Shown here in pieces: positions 43,353 to 55,200 of a DNA stretch of 64,000 bases. The stretch is from positions 85,852,363 through 85,916,362 of the forward strand of contig CM061239.1 in NCBI GenBank assembly GCA_030848705.1, written 5' to 3'. The notes below the pieces were generated by a model. It made no database searches and had not been told where the DNA came from. It saw nothing but the letters and a program-made list of their open reading frames with translations. The position numbers and the translations under genes were made by a program. Origin of the DNA: Heracleum sosnowskyi. Lineage: Eukaryota; Streptophyta; Magnoliopsida; Apiales; Apiaceae. How positions within the stretch are numbered: the stretch's first letter is position 1; each line of letters starts with the position of its first letter.

Positions 43353-44721
43353 AAAAAGAACATCGCTGGAATTTGACATTAACATCACCCGTCGCCGTCA
43401 CCGGTGAAGTTTGATTCGTCTGAATCAATTGATTCTGTGATGTTTTGGTATGAGTTTAAGTTGTTTAAAGGAGATGTTATTGTGGCATGTGTTTTCTGTA
43501 CTAAACAGCGATTTGGGGTTGATTTGGGTGTTGCCGGAATTTTTCCCGGTGGCCGGAACACCGGCCGGATTCTGGGTTTCCGTCGGCTGTTCTTGGCGAC
43601 CCGGAATGTTCTTGGCAACCCGTTTTCAAACCCTAACCCGACCCGGTTTGATCCAGAAAACCCTAATTTCATTTTAGAAAAACTGTTTCTGGGATTTATT
43701 TTTAAAAATAAAACAAAAATAGTTTTAAAATTCTAAAAATCATAAATTTGATTTAAAAATACATTTTATTATTCAAAAAATTTTATAAGTTTATAAATAT
43801 TTATTTAAATCCGAAAATTGATTAAATTTAATTATTTTAATTATTTTTTATTAATAATTAATTAATTTATTTAATTGATTAATTCTTTTAATCAGTTCAT
43901 TCTTAATAATTAATTATTAATTAGATTTAATTAATTAAAATTAAGTTTAATTATTTTCGAGCTTGGTTTATTTATTTAAAATAGTTGGAGTGTTGGAATT
44001 AGTCAATTAATTTTTATATTAATTGATTAAATTGATTTTAAATCTTTATATTGGGATAAATGATCCGATTTTTGACCTAAAATTATTTTGAGGGTTAATT
44101 TCTTTGAAACGATAGTCGAATATTTTTCTAAAATTATTTCTTAGATGTTACGAGACTTATGTGATTTATTTATCACAATTAAATGACAAAATGTGTTAGG
44201 TGAATTATGTAAACTATCTGGCTAGTGAGTCATAAATATGAATAATTGTTTTGAGACTTGTTTAAATACCTTGGTCGTATCTAATATTATCACGAGGGGT
44301 AGTTGGAATAGAAATTTGTCAGTGTTGTTAGAATATGAGATTTACGAGACCGTTGACTTGGATATTGACTTTTATAGTATAGAGACTTTCGACGAGCGTG
44401 ATACGTGGGTTATTTATTTGATTAACCTTGATTATTCTATCAATTGAAATATGGTTATCTATGCAACAGAGGCTATGGGACGAGACGAGTCAGATTATCG
44501 AAGTATGTTAAATAAAAGATGTCGGAGAAGGAAGAGATATTGTTTACGACTGATTGGGTTATTTGTGAGGTGATTTAACACCAAGGGAACGTCAACACCC
44601 GTAGAGGACATTTGCAAGTATTTTCTTCCAACAGAGATATCGGTAAGATTAGTAAGTGCGTTGGAATTAAATTACAATTGTTTATGGAATGTGAGAATCA
44701 TACTCTGAAGACTAAAGTACC
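43353..44721 (+). mobile_element. Fragment K: truncated relative of insertion I
   Basis: Non-coding, plus orientation. It shares with I (read on minus) a CCGG-rich part (43530-43640), then an AT-rich middle including TTGATTAAATTTAATTATTTT and TATTGGGAT. The left end touches D's LTR, so D probably inserted into K. The right end stops at 44721, where LTR sequence of G begins without any TG or TSD, so a deletion joined them. Confidence 0.6.
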
Positions 44722-45375
44722 GTAAGAATTTAAATTCTCTTTTAAATTAGTTATTAATTTATTGATTAAATTAATTCTTCAGAATTAATTTAACAAATAA
44801 ATTAAGTAATTAATTTATTGAATAAATTAATTCATCGGAATTAATTTATGAAATAAATTAATAATTAGAATTAATTTAAAATAGAATTAGAATTATATTA
44901 GAATTTCTGAAATAAAATGAACTGGAATGACTATCAAGGATAGTCATCCCAGTAGTCATTCAAAGTCATTTTACATTAAAAATGAACTGAAATGGCTATC
45001 AAGGGATAGTCATCCCGATAGTCATCCTAGTTCATTTTCAAGTTATTCTAAATTAATTCCCTTAATTCTGATAATCATTTCAGTTAAAAGCATAGTCATT
45101 CCAGGCTATTTTAATAGTCATTCTAGACTATTTTGATAGTCATTCCAATGACAAAAGAAACGTGCAGATTAGTGAATGTCAAGTGGATTAGCTTTATAAG
45201 AAAAGATCAAGACAGAAGATATCAGAACTTAACATTTCATCAAAAGAAAACATTCTGTCAAGAACTTACAATAATTGTCGTGGACATTTCTGATCAGTGA
45301 AATCATTTCTAGAAATCAAGTGTTAAATCCAAACCACTAGAAATCATTCACTTGTACTGCTTTAACTATCTAGCG
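44722..45375 (+). repeat. Element G 5' LTR fragment
   Basis: Matches 57354-58030 of G's 3' LTR with a few base changes and a ~27-bp duplication difference. Both ends of the LTR are missing. It holds GAATGACTATC/GATAGTCATYC inverted motifs (44930-45140). Confidence 0.85.
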
Positions 45376-45899
45376 AATGATGAGGATGATGATGGCAATG
45401 ATGAAGGAGGAGAATGAGGAGAAGGAAGAAGTAAGAAGGAGGATCCTAAGGCTGATAAAGTCAAATCTGTAGAGGATTCCTCAACTAAGGGGGAGAATAA
45501 GGAGAAGGAGAAGAAAGGAGAAGATGTGCAAGGAGCTTCTGGTTCTGGTACTCAGAAGGACAAGGGAAATGGAAAGCTACTTCACGATGATTTCTACTTC
45601 CAAGATGTACATGATGATGAAGATCTTCAAGTTGATGCTGAAGACATCTTTGGTGAGGAGGAGATTGGGAAGGAAGCTGAATTTGATGAATGGGATGATC
45701 AAGATGATCTATTCAACCTTGATCCTGCTTTTGAGGAAGAACTGAAGAAGCAACAGGAGGATATAAGGAGGAAGAAAGATGAGAATGCAAAGGTCTCTCA
45801 GATTATATCTGAAAAGCTTCAAATTCAAAAAGTTGAGCATGAAGAAAAACAACGTCTTCATAGCTTGGAAGTCAAAGACCGGAAGCTGGACATAAGATT
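45376..45899 (+). pseudogene. Element G third ORF, 5' remnant before insertion H
   Basis: Directly fused to the LTR fragment. Rest of LTR, primer site, gag, pol and the N-terminal domain are gone. Acidic/Lys-rich linker of the third-ORF protein, with an in-frame TGA near 45415. It contains the conserved purine tract encoding STKGE (45472-45497) and a coiled-coil-like stretch (EELKKQQEDIRRKK). The frame runs into H at 45900 and resumes at 51453. Function unknown. Confidence 0.78.
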
Positions 45900-47770
45900 T
45901 GTTAGGTCCCGAAGTATCGTAGAAGGGGGGGTTGAATACGATACTCACTAATTATAAAAAATTCTTTCGAATCTTTTGCGGATAATTAAACTAGTGTTCT
46001 TGTAGTGGGTTCGTGCTCTTGAGGGTGAATAGTAATTCGGACATGGAAATAACAACACAAGATTTTCCAAGAATTATATTCGATGTATAAATCTTGAAGG
46101 GGTGCTACACCCAGTAAATAAATTTATCGGCTTCCAAGAACAATTGTTCTTGCTTCTACAAAGATTGAACAAATTAAATCCTAAACAATGTTTGTATCTA
46201 TTTGTTTGTCTAAAGGATTTAATTACCGGAGAAACTTTATAATGGCCCTTAAGATTGAACAAAGTTTGGGCATTATAACGTTTCCCCGGTGAGAAGTTCA
46301 GGTATAAAATAAATGTCTCCTTCTCTGTCTCTCTCTGTATTTTCTTCTCTTCGTCGAGGAAGAAGAAGAACAGAAGAAGTACTCTTCAATATGTCTTCTG
46401 CATCAAATGTGTAGTCTTGATAGTTTTTTAAAAAAAACTATCGAACACAACTTTAAATTGTGTCCACTCAATTCTTCATGCTGTAGGAGAAAAACCATCA
46501 AAGAAAATCATCTTGATAGTTTTCTAAAAGAAAGCTATCGAACCATCCTTTGTTTCTTTTTTAAAACCACTTCGATGGTTTCTTATAAAGAAACTATCGA
46601 ATACTCCTTTTTAGTTTTAATAACTTTATAAAATAAACTTTATTTAAATTTATAATAAACTTAATTAATAAGTTTAAAATAAATTTATTTAAGTTTATAA
46701 AATAAATTTCATAAACTATCGGAGCATTAAAAGTATCGCAGCAGTCAAAAATCTTGGCCCAGTGTGAACCCACAAAAAACTATCGAACAAAAACTATCGA
46801 AGCTTTTTGAAAAACCATCGAACCAACCAAAAACCATCGAAGTGGTTTTTGGCCAACCTTGTCAATGTCCAGTTTAGTACCCAAGGTTTGGTTGGTCAAC
46901 ACTTAAACCTTCAAGTTTCCTTTCTTGCAGTTCCTTTATTGAGGTTTCAACTTTTGTACACTTAACACCTTTTGGCTGTACGATTTTCCTTTCGACAATT
47001 TAGCTTCTCATGGTTTTCTTCAACACTGATAATTCTTGTTAATCTGCTTGATATTTTCTGGAATTATCATGTCGGACTTCATCAATTCTTTCTGTAGAAT
47101 AAATGTGTTGATCTTCTTCATATGTGTTGACGCCTGGTGCAACTGGTCTGGTTCACAGACGACTAACATTGAATTGAATCTTCACATCTTCATTGCATTC
47201 TAATTGATAAGTCGGCAGCAGTACAAATTGCTTCAAACACAGATTGTCAATAAACAACGCACTTTCACTGGAATCCTTTTTGGTACTTAGACAACGTCTT
47301 CATTGGTACTACAATCTTGAATACTTCATTCTCTGTTCTTCACTGATGCTCGAACATATAAATGAACTTCTGTCAGTGAGTATAACTTCAAGACTGTAGC
47401 TATCTTCTTTAACCTTTGTCTTTACCCTGTATTCAATTAAACCAGATTCCTATGCTTCAAAGACGGTCTATAACACAATCAATGCTAATACACTGAAATC
47501 TGCTTGTGGCACTTATACTGAATCTACACACCTTCTGAAACCTTGAAAGTCTTCAAACCTTATTCTTCACTGAGGCATGAACATGTTAATGAACTTCTTT
47601 CAGTGACATGTAGTGGACTTCAAAGATCTATCTAATGTTTTGATTCTTTGTATTTGCTTTGTATTCATTTCTTCCTGATTTCTGTGTAGGCGTAGTATTA
47701 TTTACCTGTCATGTTCTAGTGTTGAGTTATCACGTCTTCTTGTTCATACTGCCTTGTGATCTCACCAACA
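45900..47770 (-). repeat. Element H 3' LTR
   Basis: On the minus strand it starts TGTTGGTGAGATCAC and ends GGACCTAACA. It carries TTCGATAGTTTT-type inverted motifs (46420-46860) and the B-type terminal hairpin (45913-45945, same nine-bp stem as B). Bases 46870-47770 equal the surviving 5' LTR part in length (901 bp). Confidence 0.9.
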
Positions 47771-48842
47771 ATCTCCCCCTATTTGATTGTTAAACCTAAC
47801 AAACAAATTATAGAGAGGATAACTCAGCTAACAAGTAGAAAAATTGATTACCTGGGACTTGTAAATAATGCTACTAGTTTTCTGGATGAAATTCTTCACT
47901 TCCAGATTTCTTGTTCAAACTGAAATGATAGATGATTGTTCTTTTAGGACTGAACTGATATTCATGTAGTAACTCATCTTCATTTCTTTGGTTCTTTAAA
48001 TCTCTTCCAAATAATCCTTCTCAGTCTTGAAGTAATCATTAGCAGCTTCTCGAGATTTTTCAGTGGTAATGAATATGTCTTTGTCTACCACTTACTGAAG
48101 TATACCTCTCCACTTCTCTCCATTCGGAGTTCAGCGGCTTCTGTTGTACAACCATATTTCCTTTTCTGAAAAGCACATATCTCCCTTGCTTCTCCTCATT
48201 TGGAATACAACTCCTCCCCCTATGGAATACAGTTGCTCCCCTTATTAGAACAGTGGTGAACCAATACCACTTCTCCGTCTTCTAGGAAATCTACCACTTC
48301 TCCCCTTAGTCTCTCCCCAATAGTTGAAAGATCAATAGAATTGTGGTGTGGTGTACCTCTTACTTTTTCTTACCACTTCTCCCCCTTAGTTGAGGAATCC
48401 TCCAATAATCTGATTATAACTCATTTCTCCCCCTTAGTTAAGAAAAGAAGTTTTCCTGGGTCTTGAAGGAATTCTCATGTAGCATCTATTAGAAAAAAAG
48501 TAGTAATATGTAGTCTGATCAACTTTGCCCTTTAAATACTGCAAGATGGCTTCACCGTCGATCGTCCTATGAACCAAATTTCCCGACATCTTCCTTATAC
48601 CTCCCAACTGTTAGATCACACTTGTTAGGGCCCTAAAACAACCAATTGTTAGGTCTCGAAATGAGGTCTCAACTGTTAGGTCTTTAAAGGTAAAACATTA
48701 CGAACCAAGTTTAAGGGATAGGGAATGGGATTTGGTGTTTCTCTTTCTTCCTCACTGTGAGTGTGTGATTCTGTTTCGTGTACCTCACTACTGTTTCACT
48801 CTTATCTCTCAGAGCTTCAGCATCCAAATGTACCTGCAAGGA
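47771..48842 (-). other. Element H 3' internal region with purine tracts
   Basis: The polypurine tract is at 47771-47784 (minus AAATAGGGGGAGAT). Further minus-strand AGGGG(G)AGA-like runs occur near 48220, 48235, 48300, 48315, 48378-48403 and 48425. The one at 48378-48403 is the tract conserved in the third ORF of B and G, so part of this is decayed third-ORF DNA. Four LTR-start-like TGTTAG words occur in 48608-48682. Confidence 0.6.
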
Positions 48843-49680
48843 AAATCACCATAGCCATCCTTAAGGAGGTCATTGGTGGTGCAATGGGATTTCGCAAATC
48901 CCCGTCCTTGGTTAAACCAAGTTGCTGATCATCTTTCGATGATCAGTCCTCAACAGGATCCATAGTTTGAATCTCTGGGGGGTTGGAATCAGGCTCTATT
49001 GATAGTAGAGACCCTGAAACTCCCTCTGAAGTCTTTGCAGACATATCCTCAGGTAACTCCTCAAATGAAATTGATTCATTGTTACTGAGTTGCCTATTTG
49101 CACCTATGTCAGACCCGGTACCCGCAGGATCCAGATATGTTCCATCTGGGGAGTTAGGCAATGACCCTTTAGATTGTGCATTTGGGTCAGAACCTTCTCT
49201 CAACGTCTGTGAAGACTCTTGGTTCAGTAAAGAACCTTCAACCGGTAGTCCTGACCGTAATATGGTCGGAGAACTAGTTGCTTCCGTCAATTTTCCTTTA
49301 TCTGTTTGGGATAGGGGTTCAGATATAGCTTTGGTTATCGCTTCCCAATCAGCTTCAGAAAAATCTGTTAGAGGTTCGGTGAAAGAAGCTAATGAAGGTT
49401 CAACAGTTGCCTTGGTTTCTAGTTTTCTTCTTTTAGCAGAAGGCAGAGCTGTTGTTGAATGATGTATCTCCTTATTTGGTGCTGCTTTGGCACTGACTCC
49501 CTCTACACTCTCAGTTAATTGAGTGGGTGGTATAGTAGGGGTAGGAGTTTCTGTTGTTGTTTCATTTTGTTCTTTCAAAGGCTCTATGACCGTGGTTAGA
49601 GGCTGTTGGTTTTCAACCTCCTGGTCGGGAATGGCCACTGAGGGCTCTGGATCTATGTCCATTTGTGACATCTCACGTTC
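48843..49680 (-). pseudogene. Element H third ORF remnant
   Basis: ~250 codons open (from about 49680 to a TGA at 48945-48943), then still readable in frame to ~48843. It is the Pro/Ser/Thr-rich linker of the B/E third-ORF protein (VAIPDQEVENQQPLTTV, SPTILRSG, PDGTYLDPAG). The N-terminal domain is missing: the linker joins post-pol DNA directly, and the first residues (MKTIERE) come from that repeat DNA. The C-terminal half is gone as well. Confidence 0.82.
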
Positions 49681-50299
49681 GATAGTTTTCAAAATGAACT
49701 ATCGAGAAGTTGTACTTTTCTGAAAACTATCGAGAAATTCGAATATTAAAGAATTGAATTCTTTCGATAGATTTCATTTCCAGTTTCAAAAGCTATCGAG
49801 ACTTTTCTTCGAGAAGTTTTGGTTTCTTTAACAAAAACCATCGAAAATTGCTTTCGATACTTTTTATCAACTACTCAGAAAACTATCGAAATTCCTTTTT
49901 CGATAGATTTTGTTGCTCATGTCATTTCAAACCTGTTACCGGTTTAAAATGAACATCTTGATTTTTGTTTTTTGTTCATCCTTGAATTTGTTCCAGATCA
50001 AAAAATTTTAACAAAATTCACAGACAACAAAAATCTCACAATTTTCTTAACTGATATCATTAACTGATATAAGCCAATGAAAATCCAATAAATTATGCTG
50101 CATATTTATTTTATGTATTTTAAATTATGGAGCAAATAAGATATTGAACTGCTTCAATTTCCATTATTCAAAAAAAATAAAATAAATAAAAACTAAATAT
50201 CTATGAGTTAGATATTAGTACTTAATTATTAACGCGAGGACTGGATGTTAAATAAATTCACAAGTCCTTAAACTATGGACAACTTAATACTTATGAATT
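49681..50299 (-). other. Element H post-pol region with inverted motifs
   Basis: Non-coding. AAAACTATCGA and TCGATAG motifs at 49681-49910, same family motif as in B. Confidence 0.75.
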
Positions 50300-50551
50300 T
50301 ATTTTAAGAGTTTCTTGCAGATGGGATTTTCAAATAACGTGCAATAACTAATATCCCAAGTTTATAAACCAGTCTTGAAAATTTAACATAACAAGTGATT
50401 TAGTAAACGTGTCTGCAAGTTACTCTATGAATTGAAGACATGCTCTCGAAAGAAATGATACCTGGTGTCAAGGTGCATTGTCGTGGAGTGTTCCACAGAG
50501 TTGTTGGAGATGAAGTTATTTCAAGAAATCAATCTTCCTCCACGAAGTTGA
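50300..50551 (-). pseudogene. pol: Element H RNase H remnant
   Basis: Short decayed end of copia Pol. Minus-strand matches to CQFLGGR-like, QHSRTKHIDTRYHF-like, FREHV and the LGM-type end of B Pol, with internal deletions and stops. It ends at the deletion junction with the LTR at 50552. Confidence 0.75.
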
Positions 50552-51452
50552 CAGTTTAGTACCCAAGGTTTGGTTGGTCAACAATTAAACCTTCAAGTTT
50601 CCTTTCTTGCAGTTCCTTTATTGAGGTTTCAACTTTTGTACACTTAACACCTTTTGACTGTACGATTTTCCTTTCGACAATTTAGCTTCTCATGGTTTTC
50701 TTCAACACTGATAATTCTTGTTAATCTGCTTGATATTTTCTGGAATTATCATGTCGGACTTCATCAATTCTTTCTGTAGAATAAATGTGTTGATCTTCTT
50801 CATATGTGTTGACGCCTGGTGCAACTGGTCTGGTTCACAGACGACTAACACTGAATTGAATCTTCACATCTTCATTGCATTCCAATTGATAAGTCGGCAG
50901 CAGTACAAATTGCTTCAAACACAGATTGTCAATAACCAACACACTTTCACTGGAATCCTTTTTGGTACTTAGACAACGTCTTCATTGGTACTACAATCTT
51001 GAATACTTCATTCTCTGTTCTTCACTGATGCTCGAACATATAAATGAACATCTGTCAGTGAGTATAACTTCAAGACTGTAGCTATCTTCTTTAACCTTTG
51101 TCTTTACCCTGTATTCAATTAAACCAGATTCCTATGCTTCAAACACTGTCTATAACACAATCAATGCTAATACACTGAAATCTGCTTGTGGCACTTATAC
51201 TGAATCTACACACCTTCTGAAACCTTGAAAGTCTTCAAACCTTATTCTTCACTGAGGCATGAACATGTTAATGAACTTCTTTCAGTGACATGTAGTGGAC
51301 TTCAAAGATCTATCTAATATTTTGATTCTTTGTATTTGCCTTGTATTCATTTCTTCCTGATTTCTGTGTAGGCGTAGTATTATTTACCTGTCTTGTCCTA
51401 GTGTTGAGTTATCACGTCTTCCTGTTCATACTGCCTTGTGATCTCACCAACA
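50552..51452 (-). repeat. Element H 5' LTR, outer part
   Basis: 901 bp matching 46870-47770 with few differences. It ends against TSD AGATT. Confidence 0.9.
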
Positions 51453-52175
51453 AGATTGAAGAAAGGTGAGAAATGGGCAAGAGCTAAAGAAATGTTTGCA
51501 CTCCCTTGGAAAGGATCAAACAATGATAGGGAGTTCATCAGCCTTCTTCAAAGATTTATGACTGTCAATCCGGATAATTCAGTGTACATGAAGGCCTTAC
51601 AAGAAGAAATCTTAAGAATTACCACTGGATTCGACAGAGTCAGAAATGAAATGATCATCTATGTATCTTGTCAAAGCATAGGAACTGTCACTGTTTCTCT
51701 GGATTGCTTTGCAAGTAGATCACTGTCAGAGCTATGGATTCTCATGAGCAGAGTGAAAGGAGATTCTTATTTAAATGTACTGGTACATGAACAACTCAAG
51801 GAGTTTGCTATAAGGGTCAGTCCTCAGGTTGTTAGTGTTCCATTTGAAGTCAAATTTTACAAGGGAAGAGCACTACAAACCTGTGGAATGGATCTTATTT
51901 CTTTAAAGGTCTATCCTGCAATGCATCTGATCAAATTGGAGAACATGCTAAGGACTACTGGATTTGCTTCAGAAGAAAAGACTGAAGTTGTTGACATCAT
52001 TCAAGACTATTGTATTGCCAACATAAAAAGGTATAAACAGTTGAAGAATAGATTGAAGAAAGTCACAACTTTACCAGTCAAACCAACAAATCTCACAACT
52101 GAAAGTGATCGTGTCCTAGACAAGGACTTGCTAGATGCTATGAAGGAAGGAGAAATGAGTGATCAAGAATTGTGA
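51453..52175 (+). pseudogene. Element G third ORF, C-terminal part after insertion H
   Basis: ~240 codons of helical C-terminal domain. It aligns in order with the C-terminal domain of B and E: the pair YMKALQEEILRI/YFKALRNSMIFL, HEQLKEFAIRVSPQV/REHVKEILMKVGP, and LENMLRTTGFASEEKTEVVD/VEKYLRSTGFSSTEKDKAAD. This shows that G and B families have diverged versions of one protein. The frame is shared with 45376-45899 once H and one TSD are discounted. Stop at 52173-52175. Confidence 0.82.
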
Positions 52176-52201
52176 TCATTAGCTCTGTTTTGTAAAAGTT
52201 A

Positions 52202-55200
52202 TGCAAGAACCCTGATTTTTGGTAATATTTTAAAAATTATTATGAATAGTGATTTTGCGGAATTATGGAAAAATTTTGAGCCACAGTATATAAGTGATGG
52301 AATTTAAGAATCTGAGGATGTAGTGTGGTCGTAAGGATTAAATGAGATAATGTAAAAGTCGTCGGAATACGAAGATTTTCACTTCTACTAAATATTTAGG
52401 AATTCGTTAAATATTAATATTATTGGAACCTTGGAATGATATAAATTTCATGACAAGGGATTTTAGTGGATTTAAATTAGAACAAACACGTTTAAGTGTT
52501 TAAGGATGACGATAGAAATCTTTGCGCGACGAAATGCGTTATTAGAAATCTATCGAACTTGCATAAAAGATTAAGTGACATGCATTGGATGATAAGTAAG
52601 CTAAGTAATAATACATGCAAGAATCATACAAAAGACATGCAAATCAAGTACTTAGAAACTAACTAGAAATACAAGAAAGTAACCAAGTGGCTAAGTGTTG
52701 GCTAGAGACCAAGTTCCCTAAATTAGGGATAAAGCATGACTAATAGTACCAAGATAGCTACTAGGGTTATGGCACAACATCTGATACATTATTGTATCAC
52801 ACACAATTCAGCCAACACTTTCAAAAAGCAAGAAAGTGAGAGAAAAACTCTCCCCATCTCATTTCTTCAGAATTCGGCTCAGCAGGACCAGGGAAGAAAG
52901 ACAAATTCATAACTAAATATATACTCGTGATAAAATCGCCAACTTTTGACCATAGATTCCTCAATCCATAAAAAAGGTACGTGCAAATTTTCATGGCAAT
53001 CCAAGTAGAATAACATAGTCAAATCTTGGATCAAAGTTGAGGCAGAAAAGTAACTCCGAAAAATATTAACTTTTGTTCTTGATTTATTTTGGTGAGTTTG
53101 AGGATGATAAGCTTAGTTCAAGCAAGACCAAGGTTCTTTAAGATATATACAAGTGCTCTTGAGCCCAATAAAGGTATAACCCTCATCCATCTTTTGATTT
53201 ATGTTAAGTTATGAGCTAAGTTTCAAGATATGTTCAAGAAGATGTTGTTTGAGGAGTTTGGAGTATAAATACTTAAATCTTGATGGTTGATTGTTGTGGA
53301 TTGATGTTGGTGGTATGTTTATGAAGTTTAAGAACTGAGATTTAGTAAGGATGAGAGTCTTGGTGTTTTAGTAATTTTTAATGGACTTAACAAGGTTAAA
53401 ATTGAAAGTTCAGACATGAATGAACATTTTAGTGGCCATTGAGGCTAGGACTGTTTTGAAACCCAATTTCGGACAAAAAGATTTGTTTTCTCAAACACCA
53501 CTGGCCACAAATGTCAAGATCTTGTTTTGTAGTTTGTAACCATATAAAGTACATGTTGAGGAGATCTGTGGTTTGAGAGTTATACTTGTTTTAATGAAAG
53601 TGGTTCAAAACACAAAACTGCTACAAGACATCAAATTGTGAACTGAATTCGGACCCCTTAACAGTTAGACAAAATTATGAAAATATGAGGATAAGTAGTT
53701 CGGACAGTAAGGAAGACAACCCAAAACGAATTATGCGAAAAGGTTAATATTTCGATTTTACAAAAATATTTGAACCAGAGTTGCGTGATGACGCTATGCA
53801 CTGCATAGCTACTGCCCTGTTATGTTAATTCGGGAAAACTGGTCCCCTGTCCAGAACCAAAATTTTGATGGATTACATTCTAGACCTTCTCGAGATCGTG
53901 CACGCGAAAACGGTGTGTCAATAGAGTTAACGGTTGATGAGTTATGAGCATTTTAGTCGAACTAGTGCGGATAGTAAAAGTCCGTAGTTGACTCGACTTT
54001 TAAAATACGTTTCACCTATTTAAACTCATGTTTCCCAAATCAAAATATTTTTGATAAATATTAAAAACACTCAAGAAGCTCCTTGAAGTGGTTTCGTAAT
54101 TAATTATCAAATTTTCGATTTATTAAAAGTGTTAGAGTGTGTGAGTTGCGGAATAGTGATTCCATGGAAAGTCAACTCCAGAGGTACTACCTTGACCATT
54201 CATTTTGGCTAAGTAAAAAGGATAATATCGAGTCGACTAAAACTCGAAATTTGTTAAAGATTATCAAGAGAACATATTGGTGTAAATAACGAGACTAGAA
54301 AGGATTATTAAACGATAAATAAGATCATAAGTTAAGTGGACCCGAGAGAGTGAAAGTTGGGTAAAGTAGAGTTTACTTAGAATAAGTGAACTGTAAATCA
54401 AGTGACTAATTAAGATTATGTATTGTCTTGGTAAAGGTTCTAGGACTAGAAGAGAAACACCCACACCCAGTTAGAGCTCGGGCATCGGGCAAGTTTACTA
54501 ACCATTACTCTATTGTTCAGAGTGGGCATATTTTCAAATATTTAATTCTTGTTGATTCAAAAATATATCTATATATATTCCTTTTTCCAATTATCGTGCA
54601 AGTTTTTCAAACCCGAAGCTTAAGTATTCGGATATTTGTAAACTGTTGTTGTGATATAACTGTTTTAAATAAATGCTTGATTTGATTATCGTACGAATTT
54701 TTTTGAATATCGAATGATTGTTTTGCATACGATATATGTAGATAGATATATATATCGGAGTATATGGTACTCTACGAGGTAGAGTGTATTTTTAATATTC
54801 AATTTAGACTAGGAGTCGGAAATAGTTTTCATAAATACTGTTAGAAAAACCCGGAGATTGCCGGAGACAGTTTATTTTCAAATATTGATTTAAAATATTC
54901 CAATAAATATAAATTGGATATTTTAAATGTAAAATGATTTAATTGATTTAATAAGTATTAGTTGAATATTTATTTAATTAAATGAATATTCATTTGAATA
55001 TTCATTTAAAAAAGAGTTATTTAATTGTTTATTATTTGATAAATATTATTTAAATATTTATTAAATATTCCAAATTGGTTATTTATTTAATAAAAATCAT
55101 TTTAATATTTATTTAATATTCTAAAATGATTTAAAAATCATAAAACCTCATTTAAAAATTATTTAAGGACTCATTAATTATTTAAAATATTTTTCTGATC

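Larger units (their letters stand above)
45900..51452 (-). mobile_element. Element H: internally deleted B-type element in G
   Basis: Minus-strand element with exact TSD AGATT (45895-45899 and 51453-51457). 3' LTR 45900-47770 (1871 bp, complete). The 5' LTR survives only as 50552-51452, its outer 901 bases. The rest of that LTR, the primer site, gag and most of pol were removed in one deletion joining RNase H sequence to the LTR at CAGTTT. A non-autonomous copy. Confidence 0.9.

Noticed and set aside
43404..43736. 110-aa ORF in fragment K
   Set aside because: Overlaps several other frames in CCGG-rich DNA; no conserved protein with insertion I.
48983..49462. 159-aa plus-strand ORF in element H
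   Set aside because: Antisense of the third-ORF linker. A similar shadow exists opposite the same linker in E (58507-58956), so it reflects codon bias, not a gene.
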